A DNA stretch of 64,000 nt from Stappia sp. 28M-7 (lineage in GTDB: Bacteria; Pseudomonadota; Alphaproteobacteria; Rhizobiales; Stappiaceae): contig NZ_JACMIA010000001.1 of NCBI RefSeq assembly GCF_014252955.1, forward strand, positions 2,006,258 through 2,070,257, given 5' to 3'. Shown piece after piece: positions 28,125-36,097 of this stretch. Positions within the stretch are counted from its first letter, which is position 1. Each line of letters opens with the position of its first letter. Under the pieces are notes generated by a model that was given only the letters and a program-made list of their open reading frames with translations, ran no database searches and had not been told where the DNA came from. A program made the translations under genes and the position numbers.

Positions 28125-28201
28125 GCAAGGCACAACGACGTTCCGAAGGAACATGAGGCTTTCGCACCGGCCATGCGCCCGCGAGCCCGAGGGAGAAAAC
28201 C

Positions 28202-28489
28202 ATGACCGAGAAGAACACGCCGCTTTGGGAAGTTTTCATCCGTTCGCGCACCGGCATGGCGCATCGCCATTGCGGTTCGGTGCATGCGGCCGACGAGGAG
28301 ATGGCGCTGCAGGCCGCGCGCGACGTCTACACCCGCCGCGGCGAGGGCGTCTCCATCTGGGTGGTGCCGTCCTCGGCGATCGTCGCCTCCGACCCGACCG
28401 AGAAGGACGTGATGTTCGAGCCGACCGCCTCGAAGATCTACCGGCATCCGACCTTCTACGAGATCCCCGAAGAAGTCGGCAACATGTGA
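28202..28489 (+). CDS. paaB: Phenylacetyl-CoA epoxidase structural subunit PaaB
   Basis: Small PaaB-family protein of 95 residues. It has the conserved TPLWEVFIRSRTGMAHRHCGSVHAADEEMALQAARDVYTRRGEG-type sequence (residues 6-49) and ends in the family's IYRHPTFYEIPEEV motif. In the multicomponent monooxygenase it binds PaaC/PaaA and helps assembly; it has no metal ligands. The 110-bp gap after paaA contains a hairpin; the following gap to paaC is only 14 bp. Confidence 0.95.
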   Translation: MTEKNTPLWEVFIRSRTGMAHRHCGSVHAADEEMALQAARDVYTRRGEGVSIWVVPSSAIVASDPTEKDVMFEPTASKIYRHPTFYEIPEEVGNM

Positions 28490-28503
28490 GCGGGAGCGGC
28501 ACC

Positions 28504-29271
28504 ATGACCACGACCGACCAGACCGCCGACCTCTTTGCCTACACCCTGCGCCTTGCCGACGATGCGGCCATTTTGGGCCAGCGCCTCGGCGAGTGGTGCG
28601 GCCATGCGCCGACGCTGGAGGAGGATATCGGCCTCGCCAATGTCGCGCTCGACCATATCGGCCAGGCGCGCGCGCTCTACACCTATGCCGGCGAGGTGGA
28701 AGGCGAGGGGCGCGACGAGGACCAGCTCTGCTTCCTGCGCCACGAGCGCCAGTTCAACAACTGCCTGCTGGTGGAGCAGCCGAACGGCGACTTCGCCCAG
28801 ACCATCCTGCGCCAGTTGTTCTTCTCCGCCTTCATGCTGCCGCTGTGGCGCGAGCTGAAGGCCTCGAAGGACGCAACGCTCGCCGCCATCGCCGCCAAGG
28901 CGGAGAAGGAAGCGGCCTATCACGTGCGCCATTCGGCCGAGTGGACCATTCGCCTCGGCGACGGCACCACGCAGAGCCATGAGCGCGCCCAGGCCGCTGT
29001 CGATCAGCTGTGGCCCTATACGGGAGAGCTGTTCGAGATCGACGGCGTGGTCGAGCGGCTGGTTGCCGCCGGTATCGCGGTCGACCCGGCGAGCTTGCGC
29101 GACGAGTGGCACGCCACCTTGCGCGAGGTGCTGGACGAGGCGACGCTGCGCCTGCCGCCCGATGGCTGGTTCCAGACCGGTGGCCGTTCGGGCCGTCATT
29201 CGGAGAGCTTCGGCCACCTGCTGTCGCAGATGCAGTACATGCAGCGGGCCTGGCCGGGCCACAGGTGGTGA
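28504..29271 (+). CDS. paaC: Phenylacetyl-CoA epoxidase subunit PaaC
   Basis: Ferritin-like structural subunit of 255 residues that pairs with PaaA. Helix motifs DDAAILGQRLGEWCGHAPTLEED, LDHIGQARALYTYAGEVEG and AAYHVRHSAEWTIRLGDGT are in family order. Metal-site residues are only partly kept compared with PaaA, consistent with a non-catalytic role. The ATG at 28504 is preceded by a GAGCGGGAG site. The stop overlaps the paaD start by one base (TGATG). Length and order are normal. Confidence 0.95.
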   Translation: MTTTDQTADLFAYTLRLADDAAILGQRLGEWCGHAPTLEEDIGLANVALDHIGQARALYTYAGEVEGEGRDEDQLCFLRHERQFNNCLLVEQPNGDFAQTILRQLFFSAFMLPLWRELKASKDATLAAIAAKAEKEAAYHVRHSAEWTIRLGDGTTQSHERAQAAVDQLWPYTGELFEIDGVVERLVAAGIAVDPASLRDEWHATLREVLDEATLRLPPDGWFQTGGRSGRHSESFGHLLSQMQYMQRAWPGHRW

Positions 29272-29789
29272 TGGAGATGGGCTCGCGCCTGCACGACATC
29301 GCGGGGGAGAGCGCCCGCCGGCGTGCCTTCGAGGTCGCCGCGCAGGTGCCGGATCCGGAAGTTCCGGTGCTGACCATCGGCGATCTCGGCGTGCTGCGCG
29401 ATGTGCGCATCGCCTCCGACGGCACGGTCGAGGTCGACATCACGCCGACCTATACCGGCTGTCCGGCCATGGCCGTCTTCACCATGGACATCGAGACCGC
29501 GCTGATGGCGGAGGGTTTCGGTAAGGTGCGGGTCAATACCGTCCTGTCGCCGGCCTGGACCACCGACTGGCTGAGCGAGGAGGCGCGCGAAAAGCTGCGC
29601 GCCTACGGCATCGCCCCGCCGGCCGGCAAGGCCTCCCGCCGTGCCCTGTTCGGCGACGACGAGGTCGCCTGTCCGCGCTGCGGCTCGATCGACACCGAGA
29701 AGGTGTCGGAGTTCGGCTCCACCGCCTGCAAGGCGCTCTGGCGCTGCCGCTCCTGCGCCGAGCCGTTCGATTATTTCAAGTGCCACTGA
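29271..29789 (+). CDS. paaD: PaaD, iron-sulfur assembly factor of the epoxidase
   Basis: 172-residue protein with an N-terminal MIP18/DUF59 domain (VPDPEVPVLTIGDLGVLRDV, PTYTGCPAM) and a C-terminal cysteine-rich zinc-ribbon-like end: CPRC, a single Cys, CRSC and the terminal YFKCH. PaaD is required in vivo for phenylacetate growth and is thought to help mature the Fe-S cluster of PaaE. The ATG at 29271 overlaps the paaC stop (TGATG), which fixes the start; a second Met lies two codons on. Confidence 0.93.
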   Translation: MEMGSRLHDIAGESARRRAFEVAAQVPDPEVPVLTIGDLGVLRDVRIASDGTVEVDITPTYTGCPAMAVFTMDIETALMAEGFGKVRVNTVLSPAWTTDWLSEEAREKLRAYGIAPPAGKASRRALFGDDEVACPRCGSIDTEKVSEFGSTACKALWRCRSCAEPFDYFKCH

Positions 29790-29848
29790 GCTGGCGTCTT
29801 GTCTGGCAGGCAGCGGATGCCGCCGGAAGCTTTTGAGGGAGAAACCGC

Positions 29849-30928
29849 ATGTCGCCGAGATTCCATGCGCTGAAGGTCCGCGAAGTGAGGCGCGAGACGC
29901 CCGAGGCCGTGTCGATTTCCTTCGACGTGCCGGAGAGCCTGCGAGAAGCCTACCGCTTCGCCGCCGGCCAGTATCTCACCCTGCGCACGGTGATCGGCGG
30001 CGAGGAAGTGCGCCGGTCCTATTCGATCTGCGCCGGCGAGGATGACGGCGAGCTGCGTGTCGCGGTGAAGAAGATCGACGGCGGCGTCTTTTCCGCCTTC
30101 GCCAACGAGAACGTGGCGGCCGGCGACGAGATCGACGTGATGACCCCGTCGGGCCGCTTCGTGCTGCCGGCGCATGAGGGCGGCCCGCGCCGTCTCGTGG
30201 CGGTGGCCGCCGGCTCCGGCATCACGCCGGTGCTCGCGATGATCCGCACGGTGCTGACCCGCGAGCCCGAGAGCGAGTTCTTCCTGTTCTACGGCAATCG
30301 CAGCGCCCAGACGATCATCTTCAAGGAAGAGATCGAGGACCTGAAGGACGTCTTCCCGACCCGCTTCGGCGTCTTCCATGTGCTCTCGCGCGAGACCCAG
30401 GACGTGGAGATCCTTTCCGGCCGGCTGGATGCGGAAAAGCTGGAACGCCTGTTCAAGTATGTGATGCCGGTGGCGGAGGCGGACGGAGTGTTCCTCTGCG
30501 GTCCCGGCGAGATGATCGAGACCGCGAGCGAAGTCCTGTCGCGCCTCGGCGTGGCGGGCGAGCGCATCCACCGCGAGTTCTTCACGCCGGCCGACGGCTC
30601 GGCCCCGCATGCGGCCAAGCCCGCGAACAAGGTCTCCGAGACCGCCCACGAGGCGCGCGCGGAACTGATCATCGATGGAGCCCGCGTCACGGTACCGGTC
30701 GCGGCCGGCGAGACCATCGTCGATGCGGCCATGCGCGCGGGCGTCGAGGTTCCCTATTCCTGCAAGGGCGGCATGTGCTGCACCTGCCGCGCCAAGGTCG
30801 AGGCCGGCGAGGTCGATATGGCGGTCAACTATTCGCTCGAGCCTTGGGAGATCGAGGCGGGCTTCGTCCTCACCTGCCAGTCGCGCCCGGTCTCCGACAC
30901 GGTGGTGCTCGACTACGACGCGATGTAG
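29849..30928 (+). CDS. paaE: Phenylacetyl-CoA epoxidase reductase PaaE
   Basis: Electron-transfer subunit of 359 residues. An FAD-binding ferredoxin-reductase domain comes first (RRSYSICAG for FAD, about residue 52), then an NAD(P) domain (VAAGSGITPVLAMIRTVL, about 112-130; FLCGPGEMIE, about 215), and a C-terminal plant-type [2Fe-2S] domain with PYSCKGGMCCTCRAKV (about 302-317) and the fourth Cys in VLTCQSRP. It moves electrons from NADPH to the PaaA diiron site. A TTGAGGGAGAA site precedes the ATG. Last recognised gene of the paaABCDE unit. Confidence 0.95.
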   Translation: MSPRFHALKVREVRRETPEAVSISFDVPESLREAYRFAAGQYLTLRTVIGGEEVRRSYSICAGEDDGELRVAVKKIDGGVFSAFANENVAAGDEIDVMTPSGRFVLPAHEGGPRRLVAVAAGSGITPVLAMIRTVLTREPESEFFLFYGNRSAQTIIFKEEIEDLKDVFPTRFGVFHVLSRETQDVEILSGRLDAEKLERLFKYVMPVAEADGVFLCGPGEMIETASEVLSRLGVAGERIHREFFTPADGSAPHAAKPANKVSETAHEARAELIIDGARVTVPVAAGETIVDAAMRAGVEVPYSCKGGMCCTCRAKVEAGEVDMAVNYSLEPWEIEAGFVLTCQSRPVSDTVVLDYDAM

Positions 30929-30995
30929 GCTCAAGGGACGCGGGGCAGGGCGCTTGATGCGCCGCCCCCGGTTTCCCCATAAAGAGAGCCTTCCC

Positions 30996-31541
30996 ATGCA
31001 TGAGCGTTTCGTGCTCGTCACCGGCTGTTCCGGTGGCGGAAAATCCACATTGATCGAAGAGCTTGCCCATCTCGGTCACCGAACGGTCGAGGAACCCGGC
31101 CGGCGCATCGTCCGCGAGGAACTGGCGGGAGAGGGTAGCGCGTTGCCCTGGGTCGATCTTGCCGCCTTTGCCCGGCGGGCGATCCGCATGGCCGTCGCCG
31201 ACTGGCGCGGCGCGCATGCCGGAGCGGGTGGCGATGGCTGGACCTTCTTCGACCGAGGCGTGATCGATGCCGCATCCGCCTTCGAGGCCGCGACCGGGCG
31301 CGCCGTTCTTGCGACGCTCGCCTGTCGCTACCGCTATAGCCCGCTGGTCTTTCTTGCCCCGCCCTGGCCGGAGATCCATGCGGGTGATGAAGAGCGCCGG
31401 CACGGCTTTGCCGCCGCGGTCGAGGAATACGAGCGCCTGGCGAGCGAGTTGCCCGCGCTCGGCTACGAGACCCGGCTGCTGCCGAAAGTCCCGGTCGCCG
31501 AGCGCGTCTCGTTCATGCTCGCCGCGCTGGAGCGCGGCTGA
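30996..31541 (+). CDS. P-loop NTPase of the predicted-ATPase COG3911 type
   Basis: Small ATPase of 181 residues. Walker A is GCSGGGKST (about residues 10-18). FFDRGVIDAA acts as a Walker-B-like segment, and RYRYSPLVFLAPPWPEIHAGDEERRHGF is a conserved later part seen in AAA_28-type kinase-like ATPases. The ATG at 30996 follows AAAGAGAG and opens directly into the first strand. It is 67 bp after paaE in the same direction and may be co-transcribed. It is not a known paa component. The fold resembles nucleoside or nicotinamide-riboside kinases; the substrate is unknown. Confidence 0.65.
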   Translation: MHERFVLVTGCSGGGKSTLIEELAHLGHRTVEEPGRRIVREELAGEGSALPWVDLAAFARRAIRMAVADWRGAHAGAGGDGWTFFDRGVIDAASAFEAATGRAVLATLACRYRYSPLVFLAPPWPEIHAGDEERRHGFAAAVEEYERLASELPALGYETRLLPKVPVAERVSFMLAALERG

Positions 31542-31551
31542 GCCGTTCGCG

Positions 31552-32571
31552 TCAGATCTCCATCACCACGCGCCCGTCGATCTTGCCGGCGCGCATCGTG
31601 TCGAAGATCGCGTTGACATTCTCCAGCCGGTCCACCGAGTAATGTGCCGCGACCTTGCCGTCCGCTGCAAAGGCGAGTGCCTCGGCAAGATCGTTGCGCG
31701 TGCCGACGATGGAGCCGCGCACGGTCTTGCGGTTCAGCACGGTGTCGAAGATCGGCAGCGGAAAGTCGCCGGGCGGCAGGCCAACGAGGCTCATCGTGCC
31801 GCCGCGCGCCAGCATACCGAACCCCTGGCTGAACGACTTGGGCGACACCGCCGTCACCAGCACGCCTTCCGCGCCGCCGCCCTTCTGCACCTCGGCGGCA
31901 ACGTCGCCGCTTCGCGCATCGAGGGTCATGTCGGCGCCGAGCGCGCGGGCCAGGGCCAGCTTCTCATCGGAGATGTCGACGGCGATCACGTGCATCCCCA
32001 TCGCTTTGGCATATTGCACGGCCATGTGGCCGAGCCCGCCGATGCCGATGATGACAACGGTCTGGCCGGGCTTCGCCTCGGTCTCCTTCAGCCCCTTGTA
32101 GACGGTGACGCCGGCGCACAGCACAGGCGCTGCGGGCGCGAAGGCCAGCCCGTCCGGCAGGTGGCCGACATAGTCCGGATCTGCGAGCACATAGTCGGCA
32201 AAGCCGCCATTGACGCTATAGCCGGTGTTCTGCTGGTCGTGGCACAGGGTTTCCCAGCCGCCGACGCAATGCCGGCAATGGCCGCAGGCCGTGTGCAGCC
32301 ACGGCACGCCCACCCGGTCGCCTTCCTTCACGCTGGTGACGCCGGCCCCGACCGCGGCGACGGTGCCGACACCTTCATGGCCCGGGATGAAGGGCGGCTG
32401 CGGTTTCACCGGCCAGTCGCCCTCGGCCGCGTGCAGGTCGGTGTGGCAGACCCCGCTGGCGGCGATCTTCACCAAGATCTTGCCGGGCGCTACCTCCGGC
32501 CGCACCACTTCGCAAATGTCGAGCGGTGCGCCGAACGCGCGCACCACGGCGGCTTTCATCGTCTTTCCCAT
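31552..32571 (-). CDS. adhP: Zinc-dependent alcohol dehydrogenase, AdhP type
   Basis: Medium-chain zinc alcohol dehydrogenase of 339 residues. Catalytic zinc: C42 in GVCHTDLHAAEGDW and H65 in PGHEGVG. Structural zinc: C96, C99, C102 and C110 in CGHCRHCVGGWETLC. The NAD-binding GIGGLGHMAVQYAKAMG is near residues 170-190. It oxidises primary alcohols or reduces aldehydes. The short N-terminal leader MGKT comes from the chosen ATG; M5 is an alternative. Gene convergent with the ATPase at 10 bp; no terminator visible between them. Confidence 0.92.
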   Translation of the reverse strand: MGKTMKAAVVRAFGAPLDICEVVRPEVAPGKILVKIAASGVCHTDLHAAEGDWPVKPQPPFIPGHEGVGTVAAVGAGVTSVKEGDRVGVPWLHTACGHCRHCVGGWETLCHDQQNTGYSVNGGFADYVLADPDYVGHLPDGLAFAPAAPVLCAGVTVYKGLKETEAKPGQTVVIIGIGGLGHMAVQYAKAMGMHVIAVDISDEKLALARALGADMTLDARSGDVAAEVQKGGGAEGVLVTAVSPKSFSQGFGMLARGGTMSLVGLPPGDFPLPIFDTVLNRKTVRGSIVGTRNDLAEALAFAADGKVAAHYSVDRLENVNAIFDTMRAGKIDGRVVMEI

Positions 32572-32753
32572 CGGTCTCCCCGTTGCGATTTTCCGTCCAG
32601 CCCGGCGCCATTATGGTGCGGCGAGACGAGTCTCGCCTTGCGCGAGATCAAGGTGTGGGCGCTACCGCAGGTTCTTTCCGGGTCCAATCGTTAATGGCAC
32701 GGGAACCACATCGGTTAGGTGAACATTCAAGTCTTCGTGCCACGGTGCTGCCC

Positions 32754-34265
32754 ATGCAGCAGATCGGAACAAAATCGATGGGGCACTGGCTGGACGGACG
32801 CAAGCGCAACATGGCGCTGGCGATTTATCTGGTATGTGCCGCCGTTGTCGTCGCCTTCGCGCTTTCCAACACGCATATGCTCGGCAGCGCCGGCGGCATC
32901 GCCGACGAGGTGCGCGCGCAGGACGAGCGCCATCTGGTGCGAAACGAGGTCGACCGTCAGGTCGAGATTCTTGCCGACGACCAGTCGCGCGTGTCCCACT
33001 GGGACGAAGCGGTGAGGGCGCTTGTCGCCCGTATCGACTGGACGTTCGTTCGCGAGGAGATCGCCAACTGGCACTGGGAAGACTTCGGCATCCAGACGAC
33101 CGTCATGGTCGGGCCCGACGATCTGCCGCGCCTGCTGATCTTCGAGGACGATATCCGCTCCAAGACGGAGGCCGAGGCTTACGTCGCCCTGGCCGCCGAT
33201 CTCGTCGAGGCGGCACGCCAGGCCTATGCCTCCGCCCGGGAACGGCAGGGAAGCGGCTTCCGGGTGTCCCGCCACCCGGTGCGCTCGTCCAGCCCGCTCT
33301 ACGTTTCCGACGTGCGGGAGGTGAAGGGCGAGATCAACATGATCGTCGCCCAGGCCATCGTGCCCGACGACGATGCCGTGCTGCCCGACGGGCCGCCCAA
33401 CATTCTCCTCACCTTCAAGCCGCTGATGCCGTCGATCCTGACGGAAATCGGCCGCAAGCTCGGCCTGAAGGACTTCGCGATCCACCCGGTCGACGCGGTC
33501 CCGGCAGACAGCGACGTGATCCCGCTGGGCGACGGCACTCCGCGCTTCGTCGCCACCTGGGTCCGCAGCCATCCCTCCGCCGTGATCTGGCGCGAGGCAC
33601 TGCCGCTGCTGGTCGGTGTTCTGGTTCTGGCGGCCATCGCGCTCGGCTTCGTTGCCCAGCGCTTTGCCCGCAGCCTCCGTCGCCTGCAGCAGAGCGAGGA
33701 GCGCAACCGCTTCCTCGCCAATCACGACGCCCTCACTGGCCTGCCCAACCGGCTGCAGTTCGAACAGGAGATGGAGCGCGTCCTGCAGCGCAGCGAACAG
33801 GACCGCTGCGCGGTCCTGTGCATCGATCTCGACCGCTTCAAGCAGGTCAACGACACCTGGGGTCATCCCATCGGCGATCTGGTGATCCGTACCGTGTCTG
33901 CCCGCATTCTGGAATCCGTTGGCGACCGGGGCATGGCCGCGCGTGTCGGCGGCGACGAGTTCATCGTGTTGCTGCGTGAGGGGCTCGACCGCGCCTCGGT
34001 GCTGGCCCTGTGCGATGCGATCGTCGACAGCGTCTGTTCGGAGATCGTGTTCGATGGCGGCCGGGCCTCGGTCGGCGCCAGCATCGGCGTCGCCTGGTGG
34101 CCGGACGATGCGCTCACTGCCAAGTCGGTGATCCGCAGCGCCGACGACGCACTCTACCGCGCCAAGCAGGACGGCCGGGGCCGGACCTTCCTTGCCACCG
34201 GCTACGTCCATCCGCCCGCGCCGCCGTCCACAGCCCGCGCAGAAGACCCGTCGCCCGCCATCTGA
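32754..34265 (+). CDS. Diguanylate cyclase with CHASE4-type sensor domain
   Basis: Membrane signalling protein of 503 residues. TM1 is at about residues 20-40 and TM2 at about 285-305, enclosing a periplasmic CHASE4-like sensor with DDQSRVSHWDEAVRALV and WHWEDFGIQ. A cytoplasmic GGDEF domain follows (about 330-490) with NHDALTGLPNR, DLDRFKQVNDTWGH and intact RVGGDEF near 398. The residues before GGDEF lack the RxxD inhibitory I-site, so product inhibition is not expected. No EAL domain. The ATG at 32754 is used; another Met at 32778 is closer to TM1. Stands alone; the ligand is unknown. Confidence 0.88.
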   Translation: MQQIGTKSMGHWLDGRKRNMALAIYLVCAAVVVAFALSNTHMLGSAGGIADEVRAQDERHLVRNEVDRQVEILADDQSRVSHWDEAVRALVARIDWTFVREEIANWHWEDFGIQTTVMVGPDDLPRLLIFEDDIRSKTEAEAYVALAADLVEAARQAYASARERQGSGFRVSRHPVRSSSPLYVSDVREVKGEINMIVAQAIVPDDDAVLPDGPPNILLTFKPLMPSILTEIGRKLGLKDFAIHPVDAVPADSDVIPLGDGTPRFVATWVRSHPSAVIWREALPLLVGVLVLAAIALGFVAQRFARSLRRLQQSEERNRFLANHDALTGLPNRLQFEQEMERVLQRSEQDRCAVLCIDLDRFKQVNDTWGHPIGDLVIRTVSARILESVGDRGMAARVGGDEFIVLLREGLDRASVLALCDAIVDSVCSEIVFDGGRASVGASIGVAWWPDDALTAKSVIRSADDALYRAKQDGRGRTFLATGYVHPPAPPSTARAEDPSPAI

Positions 34266-34290
34266 GCTGCAGCCGCGCGGGCTGTCGCCC

Positions 34291-34683
34291 TTACATCGGC
34301 AGCGACAATTGCCAGGACAGGCCGAACCTGTCGATCAGCCAGCCGAAGCGCGGGCTGAAGCCGTAATTGTCCAGCGGCATGAGAACCGTGCCGCCGTCCG
34401 ACAGGCGCGCAAAGGCAGTGTCGAGCGCCTCCGCATCCTCCATCTCGACGAACAGCGACATGGATGGCGTGAAGTCGAAGTCGTGCGGCATCGGGCTGTC
34501 GATGACGATCAGGTTCTGGCCGGCGAAGGAGACCTTCGCCATGCGCACCGTTCCGGGGGAGGCCGTGTCGTCGCCGTTCAGCTCCAGCAGGTCGAGGGCG
34601 AAATCGGGAAACACCGCCTGATAGGTCTCCAGCGCGGCGCGCGCCTTGCCCTGGAACATCAGGTGGGTGAATGCTCTGGTCAT
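34291..34683 (-). CDS. VOC-family (PhnB/glyoxalase-like) protein
   Basis: Single vicinal-oxygen-chelate protein of 130 residues of the PhnB / 3-dmu-9_3-mt subgroup. Seen: THLMFQGKARAALETYQAVF at the start, KVSFAGQNLIVIDSP, PSMSLFVEMEDAEALDTAF and the C-terminal YGFSPRFGWLIDRFGLSWQL. These are repeat betaalphabetabetabeta units. Proteins of this group are often annotated as methyltransferases, but no SAM site is present. The ATG at 34683 is chosen as the start of the first strand. Divergent from the Fic gene; role unknown. Confidence 0.82.
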   Translation of the reverse strand: MTRAFTHLMFQGKARAALETYQAVFPDFALDLLELNGDDTASPGTVRMAKVSFAGQNLIVIDSPMPHDFDFTPSMSLFVEMEDAEALDTAFARLSDGGTVLMPLDNYGFSPRFGWLIDRFGLSWQLSLPM

Positions 34684-34805
34684 CTGCGGGGCCCTGTCGT
34701 TTCGAGTGTCTCGAGGCGTCAAAGCGTTACAATGCAATCCGCGACGACTGCTCGCAAGAGTGGTGCCCACCCCGCATGTCTGGCTCGTGCGGCGATTAAA
34801 CCCGC

Positions 34806-34884
34806 TAATCACCGCATGATATGCGGTGATTAATTGCAGTTGCGGCGAATGAGGGTTATATTCTCCGCAAAAGGTGCGGAGAAT
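34806..34884 (+). promoter_or_regulatory. Repeat-rich leader of the Fic gene
   Basis: A perfect 12-bp inverted repeat with 3-nt centre (34806-34817 with 34821-34832) is followed by a 10-bp inverted repeat (34860-34869 with 34875-34884) that ends in the ATG of the Fic gene and includes its GGAG ribosome site. The motif TGCGGNGAWT occurs three times in one orientation (34822, 34841, 34875), and both dyads are built from it. This reads as an operator array that could also fold to hide the ribosome site. Confidence 0.6.
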
Positions 34885-36010
34885 GGCGACCTATATCCAT
34901 CAACTCGATGCGTGGCCGAAAGTCCACTTCGACCATGCGGCGGTCTCCGGCCCGCTGGCGGCCGTGCGTCACCGGCAGGGACGGCTGGCCGGGCGCATGG
35001 ATGCGCTTGGCTTCGAACTGCGCTCCGAGGCGGTTCTGGAGACGCTAACGGCGGATGTCGTGAAGTCGAGCGAGATCGAGGGCGAGATCCTGGAGCGCAG
35101 CCAGGTTCGCTCCTCCATCGCCCGCCGGCTCGGCATGGATATCGGCGGCCTGCCGCCGGTCGACCGCAATGTCGAGGGCGTCGTCGAGATGACGCTGGAT
35201 GCGGTCGGTGCGTTCGACAAGCCGCTCACGCAGGAGCGCCTGTTTGGCTGGCACGCGGCGCTGTTTCCCACGGGGCGCAGCGGCATGCTGCGCATCGCCG
35301 TCGGTCGCTGGCGCGACGAGGAGGCAGGACCCATGCAGGTGGTCTCGGGCCCCTTCGGCCGCGAGAAGGTCCACTTCGAGGCTCCGCCCGCGTCCCGTGT
35401 TGCCGGCGAGATGGCCGCTTTCCTGGAGTGGTTCGAGAGCCCGGATACGCTCGACCCGGTGTTGCGGGCCGCGCTCGCGCATCTGTGGTTCGTCACCATT
35501 CACCCCTTCGAGGACGGCAATGGCCGTATCGCGCGCGCGGTCGGCGACATGGCGCTGGCCCGTTCCGAGGGCAGCGGCCAGCGCTTCTACAGCCTCTCCT
35601 CGCAGATCCGGCAGGACCGCAAGGGCTATTACGAGATCCTCGAGCGCACCCAGAAAGGCGATCTCGACATCACGCCCTGGCTGCTGTGGCTTCTCGCCTG
35701 CCTCGACCGCGCGCTGGACGATTCTGCCCGCATTCTCGAGGACGTGCTGCGCAAGGCGGCCTTCTGGCAGGGGCTGGCCGGCGAGCCGCTCGGCGAACGC
35801 CAGCGCAAGGTGCTGAACCGCCTGCTCGACGGCTTCGACGGCAAGCTCACCTCGTCGAAATGGGCGAAGCTGACCAAGACCTCGCCCGATACGGCGCTGC
35901 GCGATATCAACGATCTTGTCGCCCGCGGCATTCTCGCGCGCGATCCCGGCGGCGGGCGCTCCACAAGCTATTCGCTGGTTCTGCCGGACGCCCGTTCCGG
36001 CCGATCGTGA
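34883..36010 (+). CDS. Fic-domain AMPylator with DUF4172 N-terminus and C-terminal winged helix
   Basis: Fic protein of 375 residues. The N-terminal DUF4172-type region (IHQLDAWPKVHFDH) contains the inhibitory helix S-x3-E-G (S62-E66-G67), so it is a class II self-inhibited Fic protein. The active motif HPFEDGNGR is intact at residues 207-215, predicting transfer of AMP (or another nucleotide) to a target hydroxyl. The last 80 residues form a winged-helix-like domain (TSSKWAKLTKTSPDTALRDINDLVARG, then a GGGRSTSYSL wing). Such proteins may bind their own promoter, and repeated dyads lie right before the start. No separate antitoxin gene is present. Target unknown. Confidence 0.9.
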   Translation: MATYIHQLDAWPKVHFDHAAVSGPLAAVRHRQGRLAGRMDALGFELRSEAVLETLTADVVKSSEIEGEILERSQVRSSIARRLGMDIGGLPPVDRNVEGVVEMTLDAVGAFDKPLTQERLFGWHAALFPTGRSGMLRIAVGRWRDEEAGPMQVVSGPFGREKVHFEAPPASRVAGEMAAFLEWFESPDTLDPVLRAALAHLWFVTIHPFEDGNGRIARAVGDMALARSEGSGQRFYSLSSQIRQDRKGYYEILERTQKGDLDITPWLLWLLACLDRALDDSARILEDVLRKAAFWQGLAGEPLGERQRKVLNRLLDGFDGKLTSSKWAKLTKTSPDTALRDINDLVARGILARDPGGGRSTSYSLVLPDARSGRS

Positions 36011-36097
36011 TCCCGTCGGTGCGGCGATTGCCGTTTTTCCTCAACCGCCTATGATCGCGCGACCCCGTTTGCACGGTCGCTTTTGAGGAGACCTTCC

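Noticed and set aside
34883..36010. Fic gene as part of a toxin-antitoxin pair
   Set aside because: No small antitoxin gene precedes or follows; the inhibitory S-x3-E-G helix is inside the same protein.
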